Assembly: GCA_035293765.1 (NCBI GenBank) | Contig: DATGMF010000051.1 | Span: 1 to 64,000 of the forward strand | DNA length: 64,000 nt | Direction: 5' to 3' | From: DASRHT01 sp035293765 | GTDB taxonomy: Bacteria > Chloroflexota > Ktedonobacteria > Ktedonobacterales > Ktedonobacteraceae | In this document: positions 35,968 through 44,583 of the stretch, one piece after another | Numbering within the stretch: the first letter of the stretch is position 1 | How the letters are laid out: each line of letters starts with the position of its first letter | Program-made: the position numbers and the translations under genes | Notes under the pieces: model-generated | Database searches by the model: none | Told to the model about the DNA's origin: nothing | The model's input: only the letters and a program-made list of their open reading frames with translations

Positions 35968-37749
35968 ATGCCGATCCCTCGTGTTTTTATAAGCCACTAT
36001 ACAACGGAGGAAACGCAGCAGAGCTTTCAGACTCTCACCAGGCTGATTGCTGATCTGCGCTCGGCGGGGGCAGAGGTAGTCACAAACGGAGGACGAGGCT
36101 CCGAAGGACATTTTACCTATACGCTCAATCAGGAATTGCCAAAGTGCCAGTGGCTCCTCTTTATCCAGACGCCCGAAGCGCTTCATTCGTCAAAGGTGCA
36201 GGCGACCATCAATACTGCCATCCAGCTCGTCTCGCAGCAGCGTATGGAGGGCATTATCCGGCTGGTTGCCAGTCCCGTGAATAGCCAGGATGTCCCATTG
36301 ACCTGGTCCACATTTACCACTATCGATATTTCCCAGGATTACCCCCGCGCGCTTGAAAAACTGCTGCTGGCTCTGGGGCTTACAGGAGCAACCACCTACG
36401 CACGTTTGCAGGCTGCTCCTCCGCCTGCGTCTCCTTTTGCTATGCCACCAACCTATGACCGGCCTCCGGTTTCCTCTTCACGCTTCTCCTTCCTCGCACC
36501 GGTAACATCGTTCATAGAGGATATCAAAAGTGGGCGCTTAAACAGGCGCGAACGCTTACTGGTAGTACTTCTGGCCGGCCTCTTGCTCATTACTATCCTT
36601 AGCACGACTCTTGTTGCAGTTTCACGCCCCTCAGGCCATTCAACGACTAATCGTTTAACAACCAACCAACCTGCAACTACAGTATTTGGTCACGCGTACT
36701 TTCTCAGTAGTCAACTCCCCACTGGCAACAACAGCCAGGGGCTTGATGATGAGCTCCAGGTGGATCTCTCCAATCTTCCACCCCCAGCCCACGGCAATAA
36801 CTACTATGCATGGCTTCTGCCAGATAAAAAAAATTTTGACAATGGCAACACCATACTGCTTGGGACAATTACTGTACAGGGAAATGCAGCCCATCTCAGG
36901 TATACCAATTCGTCTCAGAGCAATCTCTTGGCGAGCGGAAGCAGGTTGCTGGTGACGGAGGAGAGCGCGAATATAACTCCTGCTAATCCCTCTCCCGATA
37001 AAAAGGCTATGCGGTACTACGCGGAGCTCCCACAGGTTCCCAATCCTGCCGATACCGTCGATCATTATAGCGACCTTGATCATCTCAGACACTTATTAGT
37101 CAATGACCCCACCCTCCAGAACAACGCGCTCAATGGAGGCTTAGACGTCTGGTTTTTCCAGAACATGCAAAAAGTCCAGGCATGGGCAACTGCCGCTCAA
37201 AACGAAATAAATGTGATGAGCATGACAAAGGATACCAGGACTATGCGCTCGCTGCTGATACGCATCCTGCTCTATCTCGACAGCACAGCGCACGTACAGC
37301 AGGATGTCCCCGCCATTCCTTCAACAGTCCAATCTCCAACGGCCACAGATCAGCAGATGGCACGCATTGGCTTGCTCACCCTCCAACCCAACCAGCCGGT
37401 GCCAGGATATATCAACCATCTTGGCAAACACCTGAGTGCGCTGACCGCCTCGCCCTATTCGACTCAACAGCAGAGTGAGCTGGCGGCGAAAATCAATACT
37501 GCGCTTAATAGCATTAACAGCGATCTGCAGCAGGTAGAAAAAGATGCAAGCAAGCTCGTCCAGATGACCAACCAGCAATTGCTTGCTCCAGGGGCAGTTT
37601 CCACCTTAAACCACCTTGCCTTGCAGGCAACGAATGCATATATCGGTCAGATCGATCCTACAACGGGCAATCGGCAAAATGGGGCTGTCTGGGTGTATGA
37701 CAATATCCAGCAACTCGCCACGTTCACCATCACAAAATATCCAGCCTGA
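35968..37749 (+). CDS. Membrane-anchored TIR-like protein with large outer domain
   Basis: 593 residues. Residues 1-138 resemble a TIR domain: PRVFISHYTTEE at the start, a middle CQWLLFIQTPEALHSS, and a final RALEKLLLALGL. The position where NAD-cleaving TIRs have a Glu (after SxxV) appears to be Thr (KVQATINTA), so it may be a scaffold and not an enzyme. A Pro-rich linker leads to one TM helix (about 197-219). The outer 370 residues include a beta-rich part like the anti-sigma RskA tail (WLLPDKKNFDNG, TILLGTITVQG), then helices. CAGGAGG precedes ATG 35968 closely. It is divergent from the TerY-P triad. Confidence 0.72.
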   Translation: MPIPRVFISHYTTEETQQSFQTLTRLIADLRSAGAEVVTNGGRGSEGHFTYTLNQELPKCQWLLFIQTPEALHSSKVQATINTAIQLVSQQRMEGIIRLVASPVNSQDVPLTWSTFTTIDISQDYPRALEKLLLALGLTGATTYARLQAAPPPASPFAMPPTYDRPPVSSSRFSFLAPVTSFIEDIKSGRLNRRERLLVVLLAGLLLITILSTTLVAVSRPSGHSTTNRLTTNQPATTVFGHAYFLSSQLPTGNNSQGLDDELQVDLSNLPPPAHGNNYYAWLLPDKKNFDNGNTILLGTITVQGNAAHLRYTNSSQSNLLASGSRLLVTEESANITPANPSPDKKAMRYYAELPQVPNPADTVDHYSDLDHLRHLLVNDPTLQNNALNGGLDVWFFQNMQKVQAWATAAQNEINVMSMTKDTRTMRSLLIRILLYLDSTAHVQQDVPAIPSTVQSPTATDQQMARIGLLTLQPNQPVPGYINHLGKHLSALTASPYSTQQQSELAAKINTALNSINSDLQQVEKDASKLVQMTNQQLLAPGAVSTLNHLALQATNAYIGQIDPTTGNRQNGAVWVYDNIQQLATFTITKYPA

Positions 37750-37883
37750 GGCCGCTGCAACAGCGGTGATACGCTAGCCAGTCATACCACGGGAACGTGT
37801 GGTACAATGGGCCAGATCAGAACAAGTCCTGGCCTTTGTACCATATTTTTCTTTGCGTCACACACGACCAGAAAGGAGCTGCC

Positions 37884-38846
37884 ATGCGCATCGTCTCGCT
37901 GCTGGCAAGCGCAACGGAGATGATAGCAGAGCTGGGCTGCCTCGACCAGCTCGTCGGGCGTTCCCATGAATGCGACTATCCCCCAGAAATCTTGCCCCTG
38001 CCCCTGGTAAGCACCGTGCAAATTAACGTTGACACCAGCAGCAACCAGATAGATGCTCAGATCAAACAGCTTGCTCGGGCCAAAAAGACTGCTGAGGATA
38101 ATGCGTTAAAAGCGTTAAGCATCTACGCCATTAACGTTGAGCTGTTGCAAATACTGCGGCCTGATATTATTTTCACGCAAACGCAGTGCGAAGTCTGTGC
38201 TGTAAGCGAGCAGGATGTAGCGCGGGCGCTGCAACAACTGACCGGTTTTCAGCCACGCATAGTCTCGCTCGCCCCGTACCAGCTTAGCGACGTCTGGGAC
38301 GATGTGCTACGCGTCGGCAAAGCCCTGGACCGCTACGAACAGGCTCAGGAACTCGTTGGGCGTTACCGGCAACGCCTGGACCAACTGGCCGCCCGAACCG
38401 CTGCGTTGAGCCAGGGCAGCGATAAGCCTCGCGTGGCTGTGCTAGAATGGCTCGATCCCCTGATGGCTGCGGGCAACTGGACGCCGGAACTGATAGCATA
38501 CGCAGGCGGCGAGGCGGCCTTTGGCGAGACCGGTCTACATTCTCCCTGGATCACCTGGGAGGAGCTGCAAGCCGCCAATCCCGATGTGCTCGTCCTCGCC
38601 CCCTGCGGCTTCTCGCTTGAACGCACAATGATCGACGTGGCATTGTTACAGCAACAGCCTGCGTGGCACACGTTACAGGCAGTACGCAATGGACGCGTCT
38701 ACGCTATCGACGGCAATCACTATCTTAACCGCTCGGGACCGCGCCTGGTGGAGTCAGCAGAGCTGTTAGCATATGCGATATTTTCAGTATCCTCAAGCGG
38801 ATCGAGCCTCTACGAGCCCCCGCCGCATTCCCTGAGAGCAGTATAG
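37884..38846 (+). CDS. BtuF-like cobalamin/siderophore-binding protein without signal peptide
   Basis: About 320 residues with the periplasmic-binding fold of class III metal-chelate receptors: MRIVSLLASATEMIAELGC, VGRSHECDYP, LLQILRPDIIFTQTQC, and PDVLVLAPCGFSLERT. No signal peptide or lipobox is present, as in a known cytosolic subgroup often annotated as cobalamin-binding. AAAGGAG precedes ATG 37884. The last 22 residues or so (FSVSSSGSSLYEPPPHSLRAV) are encoded by the dispersed element C at 38782, so the natural C-terminus was replaced or extended. Confidence 0.85.
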   Translation: MRIVSLLASATEMIAELGCLDQLVGRSHECDYPPEILPLPLVSTVQINVDTSSNQIDAQIKQLARAKKTAEDNALKALSIYAINVELLQILRPDIIFTQTQCEVCAVSEQDVARALQQLTGFQPRIVSLAPYQLSDVWDDVLRVGKALDRYEQAQELVGRYRQRLDQLAARTAALSQGSDKPRVAVLEWLDPLMAAGNWTPELIAYAGGEAAFGETGLHSPWITWEELQAANPDVLVLAPCGFSLERTMIDVALLQQQPAWHTLQAVRNGRVYAIDGNHYLNRSGPRLVESAELLAYAIFSVSSSGSSLYEPPPHSLRAV

Positions 38847-38868
38847 ACATTATGAGCTACTGCGTCAA
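38782..38868 (+). repeat. Dispersed 87-nt element, copy C
   Basis: It begins TTTCAGTATCCTCAAGCGGA, differing from copy B at one of the first 25 positions, and keeps the GTATAGACATTAT and GTCAAGTGGAG parts in register with A and B. It spans the stop codon of the BtuF-like gene and is followed at 38892 by a terminator. Confidence 0.75.
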
Positions 38869-38891
38869 GTGGAGCGCAATAAGACAACATA

Positions 38892-38926
38892 AAAACCTCT
38901 ATTCATCGATTACGAATAGAGGTTTT
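38892..38926. terminator. Bidirectional intrinsic terminator
   Basis: A 13-bp perfect stem (AAAACCTCTATTC / GAATAGAGGTTTT) with a 9-nt loop lies between the BtuF-like gene and the convergent small membrane gene. The A/T stem base gives T-tracts both ways. Confidence 0.85.
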
Positions 38927-38953
38927 CTGGCAAAAATGCCTGATATTGGTAAA

Positions 38954-39208
38954 TTATTCCCTGTTCGCTTTTGGCGCCAACGCCCAGAACAGCAGGCCGA
39001 CGATGATAAAAAAGAACAGCAGCATGAAACTCATCACGGGATTGACAACGCCGCTCACAGGCCACTGAAAGATAGCAGCGCAAGCGAGGAAGAGTAGCCA
39101 GAGAGCTCCTAGCCCGGGAATAATATATAGCCAGTTGAAGCGCGCACGGGGATCAGCCTCTCGCGACTCGCCCGCCGCATATTCAAGGTCGCTGTCGAGT
39201 GGTTTCAT
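38954..39208 (-). CDS. Small two-TM membrane protein, hypothetical
   Basis: 84 residues. After a charged N-terminus (MKPLDSDLEYAAGESREADP) there are two hydrophobic helices, about 26-48 (WLYIIPGLGALWLLFLACAA) and 56-78 (VMSFMLLFFFIIVGLLFWAL). The short loop between them contains WPVSGVVNP. I do not recognise a family. AGGAAAGGT lies before the ATG. It is a single gene between a terminator and a spacer; nothing around it suggests a partner. Confidence 0.6.
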   Translation of the reverse strand: MKPLDSDLEYAAGESREADPRARFNWLYIIPGLGALWLLFLACAAIFQWPVSGVVNPVMSFMLLFFFIIVGLLFWALAPKANRE

Positions 39209-39378
39209 AAATACCTTTCCTCACGATCATTGTTGCTTCTACGCTTAGCATATAGCTAGATGAAGGTAGGCTATCTGATCGAGAGCCTACCTGTTTTCCA
39301 TCCTATTATAGTCCTTACTTTCCACGAACGCAACCGCAACCGCAACCCGCTCAAATGGGCATGATCATAGCCTGAGCG

Positions 39379-39600
39379 TTAAGCAACGGAATGTTTCGTG
39401 AAAAAAGACTGAATGTTAGCTACCGAACGCGCTGAGGAATCCTGGGGGTTGGCAATAGAGGAAGGGGAACGAAAGGCATTAAGGAAGCGACGCAATTCCA
39501 GAGCGGTAATCTGATACATCTGACCATCGCTATCCGCGGATATCTGACCATCAGCAATCGCGCTACAAAGATCTGCAAATGTCGGGATATGCTCTGACAT
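39379..39600 (-). CDS. Small hypothetical protein
   Basis: 73 residues (MSEHIPTFADLCSAIADGQI onward), predicted mostly helical with a Ser-rich C-terminus. The segment QMYQITALELRRFLNAFRS could be a helix-turn-helix-like unit but is too weak to name. I chose ATG 39600 because GGGAGG lies 6 nt upstream; the longer frame (39711) overlaps the hairpin element region and is unlikely. No family is recognised. Confidence 0.5.
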   Translation of the reverse strand: MSEHIPTFADLCSAIADGQISADSDGQMYQITALELRRFLNAFRSPSSIANPQDSSARSVANIQSFFTKHSVA

Positions 39601-39725
39601 AAGAACCTCCCTACGAAATATAGCGGCACAGCAACGTATCGTCTCGATCAACGACAGATTTTTTACTAATCTGTACCAAATTACACGTATCTGCGCCCAT
39701 CCTGGTTTCAAATATCTTTGCTATG

Positions 39726-39792
39726 CAGACGGCCAACGCTGCTCACGCGCTTGTAGCTCCCCGATTTATCGTGGGGGCGCTCAGGCCGTCTG
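39726..39792 (+). repeat. Hairpin-in-hairpin dispersed element, copy 3
   Basis: Outer arms CAGACGGCC (39726-39734) and GGCCGTCTG (39784-39792) are perfectly complementary. Inside, AACGCTGCTCACGCGC is followed by GTAGCTCCCCGATTTATCG and TGGGGGCGCTCA. Relative to copy 1 a stem A is now G, giving a U-G pair on this strand. AATGAATACCCT follows, as at copy 2. Confidence 0.75.
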
Positions 39793-39859
39793 AAATGAAT
39801 ACCCTACTATTGAAAACACAGAACTCACCTACTTTATTTCATCTGTCAGACCCTACGCG

Positions 39860-40420
39860 CTATTCTCCTCTCTCTGATGGCTCAACGACCAGCGCCTCGT
39901 CGTCTAAAAGCCCCTTCATGGGATCAATATAGATGATACGACGGATGAGGTCAATCTGCTTGACCACCTCTTTGATCGCGGGGATAAGAATTTGCTGACC
40001 ATCCTGCGCCCTGACCACATAGACATCATTGCTGCCCGTAACGATAATATCCACGACGGCGCCAACGTCCCGCTCATCAAGCGTTATCACGCGCAAGCCA
40101 AGAATATCATGCTGATAATATGTATCGGGCGGCAGCTCTGCTAGCTGGCTTAGCGGGATGCATGCATCACAGTTGCGGAGAGTTTCGGCGGTGGTGGCAT
40201 CGTCAACGCCTGCAAGCTTGAGCAACACCATCGTCCCCTTATAGGGGCGCACCCCTTCAATGGCATAGCGCCTGTAATTGGGAGTAAGATAAACGCTCTC
40301 CAGCCGTGAGAAGCGGTCCGGTACATCGCTTAAAGAAAACGTCTTCAATTCGCCCCGAATGCCAAAAGGGGCCACTATTTTACCGATAGTAGCCCATTCT
40401 GTTTTATCTTGCTCTGGCAT
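39860..40420 (-). CDS. rimM: Ribosome maturation factor RimM
   Basis: 186 residues. The N-terminal RimM barrel starts IGKIVAPFGIRGELKTFSLSD-like (APFGIRGELK), and the C-terminal PRC-barrel contains LGLRVITLDERDVG and IPAIKEVVKQID with RRIIYIDPMKGLL. RimM helps 16S rRNA fold in the 30S head and binds protein S19. The gene order rpsP-khpA-rimM is standard, although trmD does not follow here. There is an 80-nt gap to khpA, and the ribosome-binding site is weak. Confidence 0.95.
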   Translation of the reverse strand: MPEQDKTEWATIGKIVAPFGIRGELKTFSLSDVPDRFSRLESVYLTPNYRRYAIEGVRPYKGTMVLLKLAGVDDATTAETLRNCDACIPLSQLAELPPDTYYQHDILGLRVITLDERDVGAVVDIIVTGSNDVYVVRAQDGQQILIPAIKEVVKQIDLIRRIIYIDPMKGLLDDEALVVEPSERGE

Positions 40421-40500
40421 AATCTGTCTCTACCGCTACTCTCTGCATAATATGAGAGATATCATGCAGCCTCAGAACGCACCCGCCCCAACGACCTGAC

Positions 40501-40731
40501 TTAGACGATCTCCAGCGAGGTGTGGCGGCCTTCGCGGGTGCCCCCCGCGCGCAGCAGCGTGCGCATAGCTTTGGCAACGCGCCCCTGACGACCAATGACC
40601 TTACCAAAATCATCCGCAGCCACATGCAGTTCGAGAACCAGCGCGTTACGATCATTACGGACTTCCCGCACCTGTACAGCGGAAGGGTCGTCCACCAGTG
40701 ACTGAGCAACGTACTCAATGAGTTTACGCAT
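40501..40731 (-). CDS. khpA: KH-domain RNA-binding protein KhpA
   Basis: 76 residues, one KH domain with the motif VIGRQGRVAKAMR (GxxG loop GRQG) and the typical start LIEYVAQSLVDDP. KhpA partners with KhpB (EloR/Jag) in many bacteria and binds small RNAs and mRNAs. It lies 26 nt after rpsP and before rimM in the classical order. Length is typical. Confidence 0.95.
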   Translation of the reverse strand: MRKLIEYVAQSLVDDPSAVQVREVRNDRNALVLELHVAADDFGKVIGRQGRVAKAMRTLLRAGGTREGRHTSLEIV

Positions 40732-40757
40732 CTCTCAACCTTACACTTTAGCTATTT

Positions 40758-41054
40758 TTACTGGCCTGGCTGAGCCTGATTGGCGTTGGCCGTCTTCATC
40801 TGGTCGAAACGCTCCAGAATGCCCACACGCTTGAGCAGCGACGCCACCGAATCGGTCGGCTGCGCGCCATTCTTCAGCCACGCCAGGGCCTTCTCCTCAT
40901 CAATGTGGATTGCGGATGGCTCAACTCGCGGATTATACCAACCAATATTCTCAATAATGCGACCGTCGCGGGGGGAGCGCGCGTCCGCCACCACGACACG
41001 ATAGCTAGGGGCTTTCTTCATGCCCGTCCGTTTTAAGCGAATCTTAACAGCCAT
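40758..41054 (-). CDS. rpsP: 30S ribosomal protein S16
   Basis: 98 residues starting AVKIRLKRTGMKKAPSYRVVV, the S16 signature, with DGRIIENIGWYNP in the middle and a short Gln/Asn-rich tail. It is a primary assembly protein of the 30S subunit. It is the first gene of a three-gene operon under the consensus promoter at 41207-41235, with a leader of about 150 nt. Confidence 0.97.
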   Translation of the reverse strand: MAVKIRLKRTGMKKAPSYRVVVADARSPRDGRIIENIGWYNPRVEPSAIHIDEEKALAWLKNGAQPTDSVASLLKRVGILERFDQMKTANANQAQPGQ

Positions 41055-41206
41055 AATTTCTTACATCTCACCTCTTCCCCAATCAAGGGGGTCTATATCT
41101 TCGCAGCGCCACGTTCGAGAGCGGCGCTCACCTGCACCCACATAAAGCCATCGGGCTTCTATAGAATACACAGCACCAGACCGTGCCCCTGAACTTAGGC
41201 GACACT

Positions 41207-41235
41207 AGAATAGCATGGAGCATAAAAATTGTCAA
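41207..41235 (-). promoter_or_regulatory. Promoter of the rpsP operon
   Basis: TTGACA (41235-41230) and TATTCT (41212-41207) on the minus strand are 17 nt apart. The start of transcription would be near 41200, leaving a leader of about 145 nt before rpsP that contains a small CCC/GGG hairpin (AGACCCCCTTGATTGGGG) next to the ribosome-binding site. Confidence 0.75.
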
Positions 41236-41276
41236 TCTTCGCCGGCGGATTATCCTTCACCAATGCCCTTATCTTT

Positions 41277-42839
41277 CTAAGATTGAGCGGATTCAGCAGA
41301 GAAGGGTAAGCTCACGTAAAAAATAGATCCCTGCCCCTTTTCACTTTCTACCCATATACGCCCTTGATGCTGCTTGACTATCTCTGAAGCAATATATAAT
41401 CCCATCCCCAGGCCAGGAAATGTGCTTTCATCCTCCCCGCTTACACGGAAGAAACGTTCAAACACTTTTGTATGATTTTCTGCCGCAATGCCAATGCCAA
41501 AATCCTGTATCGCTATGATAGCGTTATCAGCATCTTCAGAAAGCGTAATGATGACCTTTTCTGCATCTGGCGAGTATTTGATAGCATTGGTTAGCAAATT
41601 ACTGATCACATCGCTCATACGCTCTTGATCTATTTCTATTTCCCTGCGCAGCTCTCCTTTCACCAGAAGTTGATGATGACGGGCAACTTCCTGCATCTCC
41701 CTCACCGCCTCCTGTATGCACTCCGTTAGATCGCTGCGATTTTTTGCCAGCACAAATTTTCCTGACTGGATGCGGGTAAGCGTGAGCATCTCACGAATAA
41801 GGTTCATCATTTTCTTATGCTGCTTCTCAATCCTGTCAAGCAACCGCTGATAGTGCCTATCCCCGCGCTTCTCTACCTCTTTTTGCAACATCTGGATAAA
41901 GACCTTCTGGCTGGTGAGAGGCGTTTTTAGCTCATGACTTGCCGCATCAATAAAATCATCTTTAATTCTTTCTAGCCGCTTTTGCTCGGTGATATCACGC
42001 GTAATATCTGAAGCTCCAACAACTTTTCCTGCCGCATCTTTCAGCGGAGAAACGGTTACCGAGACATCCAAGATTCTCCCATCCTTTGTAATGCGCCGCG
42101 TCTCATAGTGTTCAACCCGCAGCCCGGCTCGGAGCCGGCCCATCACATAGGGAAAATCATCTTTTTTCTCTGGAGGCATCAGCGTTGACACCGGTTGTCC
42201 GATGATTTCCTCCGGGGTATAGCCATACAATCGCTCAGCCCCGCGATTCCAGCTCGTGATCGTGCCATCTAATGTCTTACTCAAAATCGCGTCATCAGCC
42301 GATTCGACAATAGCGGCCAACATATTCTTCGTCTGTTCGGCAGTATTGCGCTCGGTGATATTGCGGCCTATGGCTGAAGCTCCGATGATCGCGCCGCTCA
42401 AGTCTCGGATAGGAGAAACTGTCACCGACATATCCAGCACTGTCCCATCTTTTCGCACGCGTTTTGTTTCAAAATGATCGACCTTCTCACCTCTACGCAC
42501 CTTATCCATAATAAAGTAAAACTCTTCCACATTGTCCTGAGGGAAGATAGTAAAAACGGACTTCCCTATCACTTCCTCCGCTGTATAGCCATAGATCCGT
42601 TCAGCGCCTTTATTCCAGCTTGTGATCGTGCCATCAAGCTTTTTGCCGAGGACCGCATCATCCGATGACTCGACTATAGCAGCCCAGTGAAAGAGCAGCT
42701 CAATGAGCCGTTGCAGGTCGCCCATACTTTGTGATGATGTAGCGTCGGTTTGTACATCTAGCGATGATACCTTTTCCTGTGTCATCTCACTCAAAGATGA
42801 GAGAGGATTAACAAATGATGTTGGTGTTACCTTCTCCAT
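41277..42839 (-). CDS. Cytosolic PAS-PAS sensor histidine kinase
   Basis: 520 residues. Two PAS domains (about 52-165 and 174-287) are strongly alike (DGTITSWNKGAERIYGYTAE and DGTITSWNRGAERLYGYTPE), so they arose by duplication. A HisKA dimerisation domain follows, with phospho-acceptor H302 in ASHELKTPL, and then a complete HATPase (NLLTNAIKYSPDA, DFGIGIA, GLGMGLYIA). No TM helix is seen, so it senses a cytoplasmic signal. No response regulator is adjacent. GGAAGG precedes the ATG. It is divergent from pyk. Confidence 0.93.
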   Translation of the reverse strand: MEKVTPTSFVNPLSSLSEMTQEKVSSLDVQTDATSSQSMGDLQRLIELLFHWAAIVESSDDAVLGKKLDGTITSWNKGAERIYGYTAEEVIGKSVFTIFPQDNVEEFYFIMDKVRRGEKVDHFETKRVRKDGTVLDMSVTVSPIRDLSGAIIGASAIGRNITERNTAEQTKNMLAAIVESADDAILSKTLDGTITSWNRGAERLYGYTPEEIIGQPVSTLMPPEKKDDFPYVMGRLRAGLRVEHYETRRITKDGRILDVSVTVSPLKDAAGKVVGASDITRDITEQKRLERIKDDFIDAASHELKTPLTSQKVFIQMLQKEVEKRGDRHYQRLLDRIEKQHKKMMNLIREMLTLTRIQSGKFVLAKNRSDLTECIQEAVREMQEVARHHQLLVKGELRREIEIDQERMSDVISNLLTNAIKYSPDAEKVIITLSEDADNAIIAIQDFGIGIAAENHTKVFERFFRVSGEDESTFPGLGMGLYIASEIVKQHQGRIWVESEKGQGSIFYVSLPFSAESAQS

Positions 42840-43096
42840 CAGGTGGCCTTCCCTCGTAGCACTTTCCGTTTTTTATATAATCACTTATGCCCGTTATTTT
42901 TAATACGTTCTACTTCTTTCTCAGGTCTCTAGCAAATTTTGCAAGGACCGAAACAGAGACACCTTTTTTCGCCTCGCCAGAGTGAGCTATAACATTCCCC
43001 ACATATATAGTAAGATATACCTATAGCTCTGACTATGACGCAAAGCGATGGAAATCAGGGAAAAAGCTATTCTTTAATATGCAGAAGGATCGTTAT

Positions 43097-44548
43097 ATGC
43101 GCCGTACCAAAATCGTATGCACTATAGGGCCTGCTACCAGCAGCGAGGAGCGGCTTGAGCAATTAATGCGGGCCGGCATGAATGTTGCGCGCCTCAACTT
43201 CTCGCATGGAACGCAGCAGGAACACGCCACTGTGATCGAACGGATACGCCGGATTGCCGCCCGTCTTGATTACCCGGTAGCCATTCTACAGGATTTGCAG
43301 GGACCCAAAATTCGTACCGGCCCCTTACAGGGCCAGCAACCCGTGACGCTGCTGGATAACGCCCAGATTACCATCACAACCCGTGATGTGATGGGAAACG
43401 CCGAGACAATCTCTACCACCTATAAGCTGCTCCCCCAGGATGTCAGGCCCGGCGACCGCATCCTGCTCAACGATGGCTTGCTCGAATTGCGCGTGCTGGA
43501 CAAGAGCGCAACCGACATACGCTGTCAGGTGGTGCATGGCGGCGTATTGGGAGAGCACAAAGGCATCAATTTGCCAGGCGTCGCCGTAAGCTCGCCCGCA
43601 CTTACCGAAAAAGACCGCGACGACCTGCGCTTCGGCGTCATGCATGACGTGGATTATGTCGCGCTCAGCTTTGTACGCAAGCCGGAAGATATCCTTGAAG
43701 CCAAACGCTATATTCACGAGCTGCAATCAGAGCATCACAAGGAGCCAAAGAAACCTCTCATTCCTATCCCCTTAATCGCCAAACTAGAGAAGCCGGAGGC
43801 GATAGCCCATCTGGATGATATTCTCGAAGTTACCGACGGCGTGATGATCGCACGCGGCGACCTGGGAGTAGAGATGCCCCCTGAGAAGGTGCCGCTGATC
43901 CAGAAACACATCATCGCCAGGTGCAACGAACTGGGCCTGCCCGTGATTACTGCTACGCAGATGTTAGAGTCGATGGTAACGAACCCGCGTCCCACCAGGG
44001 CGGAGGTCAACGATGTGTCAAACGCCGTGCTCGATCAGACCGACTCAGTGATGTTGAGCGCGGAAACGGCTTCGGGCGCTTATCCGATTGAAGCCGTTGA
44101 AATGATGGTGCGCATCGCGCTGGAAACTGAAGCAGGCAATCGAACCGCTCAGCCGCCCAAACACCAGCGCCTTACGCAAGCGCGCGCCGTAAGCCGGGCA
44201 GTTCGTACGCTTTCAGAGGAGGCCAGCGTCAAAGCCATCGTTGTTTTTACGCGCACCGGCAACTCGGCCCATCTGATCTCCAAAGATCGCCCACGCGTTC
44301 CCATCCTGGCCTACACTCCCTGGGAGGGCATCAGGCGTCAACTGGCCCTCTGGTGGGGCGTCTGGCCTCACTGTATCGAGCTGCGAGGCACAACGGAGGC
44401 GCTGATCGAGGAGGTCGAGCGGCGGCTCGTCGAGGATCACCTGATGCAACATGGCGATTATGTTGTAATTATGGGAGGGCTACCCGTTGCAAGCTGGGCG
44501 CGTACTAATTTTGTGAAGCTTCATCGCATTAAAGCAGAAGAAGAGTAG
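43097..44548 (+). CDS. pyk: Pyruvate kinase
   Basis: About 483 residues. The start MRRTKIVCTIGPATSSEE is typical; the substrate/metal site ILQDLQGPKIRTG, the active-site Lys in IPLIAKLEKPEA, MIARGDLGVEMP and MLSAETASGAYP are all present. The C-terminal regulatory domain (VFTRTGNSAHLISKDRP) is complete. It makes ATP and pyruvate from PEP. I chose ATG 43097, with AGAAGGA upstream, over ATG 43079. A TPR gene follows after 35 nt and may be co-transcribed. Confidence 0.97.
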   Translation: MRRTKIVCTIGPATSSEERLEQLMRAGMNVARLNFSHGTQQEHATVIERIRRIAARLDYPVAILQDLQGPKIRTGPLQGQQPVTLLDNAQITITTRDVMGNAETISTTYKLLPQDVRPGDRILLNDGLLELRVLDKSATDIRCQVVHGGVLGEHKGINLPGVAVSSPALTEKDRDDLRFGVMHDVDYVALSFVRKPEDILEAKRYIHELQSEHHKEPKKPLIPIPLIAKLEKPEAIAHLDDILEVTDGVMIARGDLGVEMPPEKVPLIQKHIIARCNELGLPVITATQMLESMVTNPRPTRAEVNDVSNAVLDQTDSVMLSAETASGAYPIEAVEMMVRIALETEAGNRTAQPPKHQRLTQARAVSRAVRTLSEEASVKAIVVFTRTGNSAHLISKDRPRVPILAYTPWEGIRRQLALWWGVWPHCIELRGTTEALIEEVERRLVEDHLMQHGDYVVIMGGLPVASWARTNFVKLHRIKAEEE

Positions 44549-44583
44549 CGGACAACTTATCTAGGAAGAAAGGGAGCACACTG

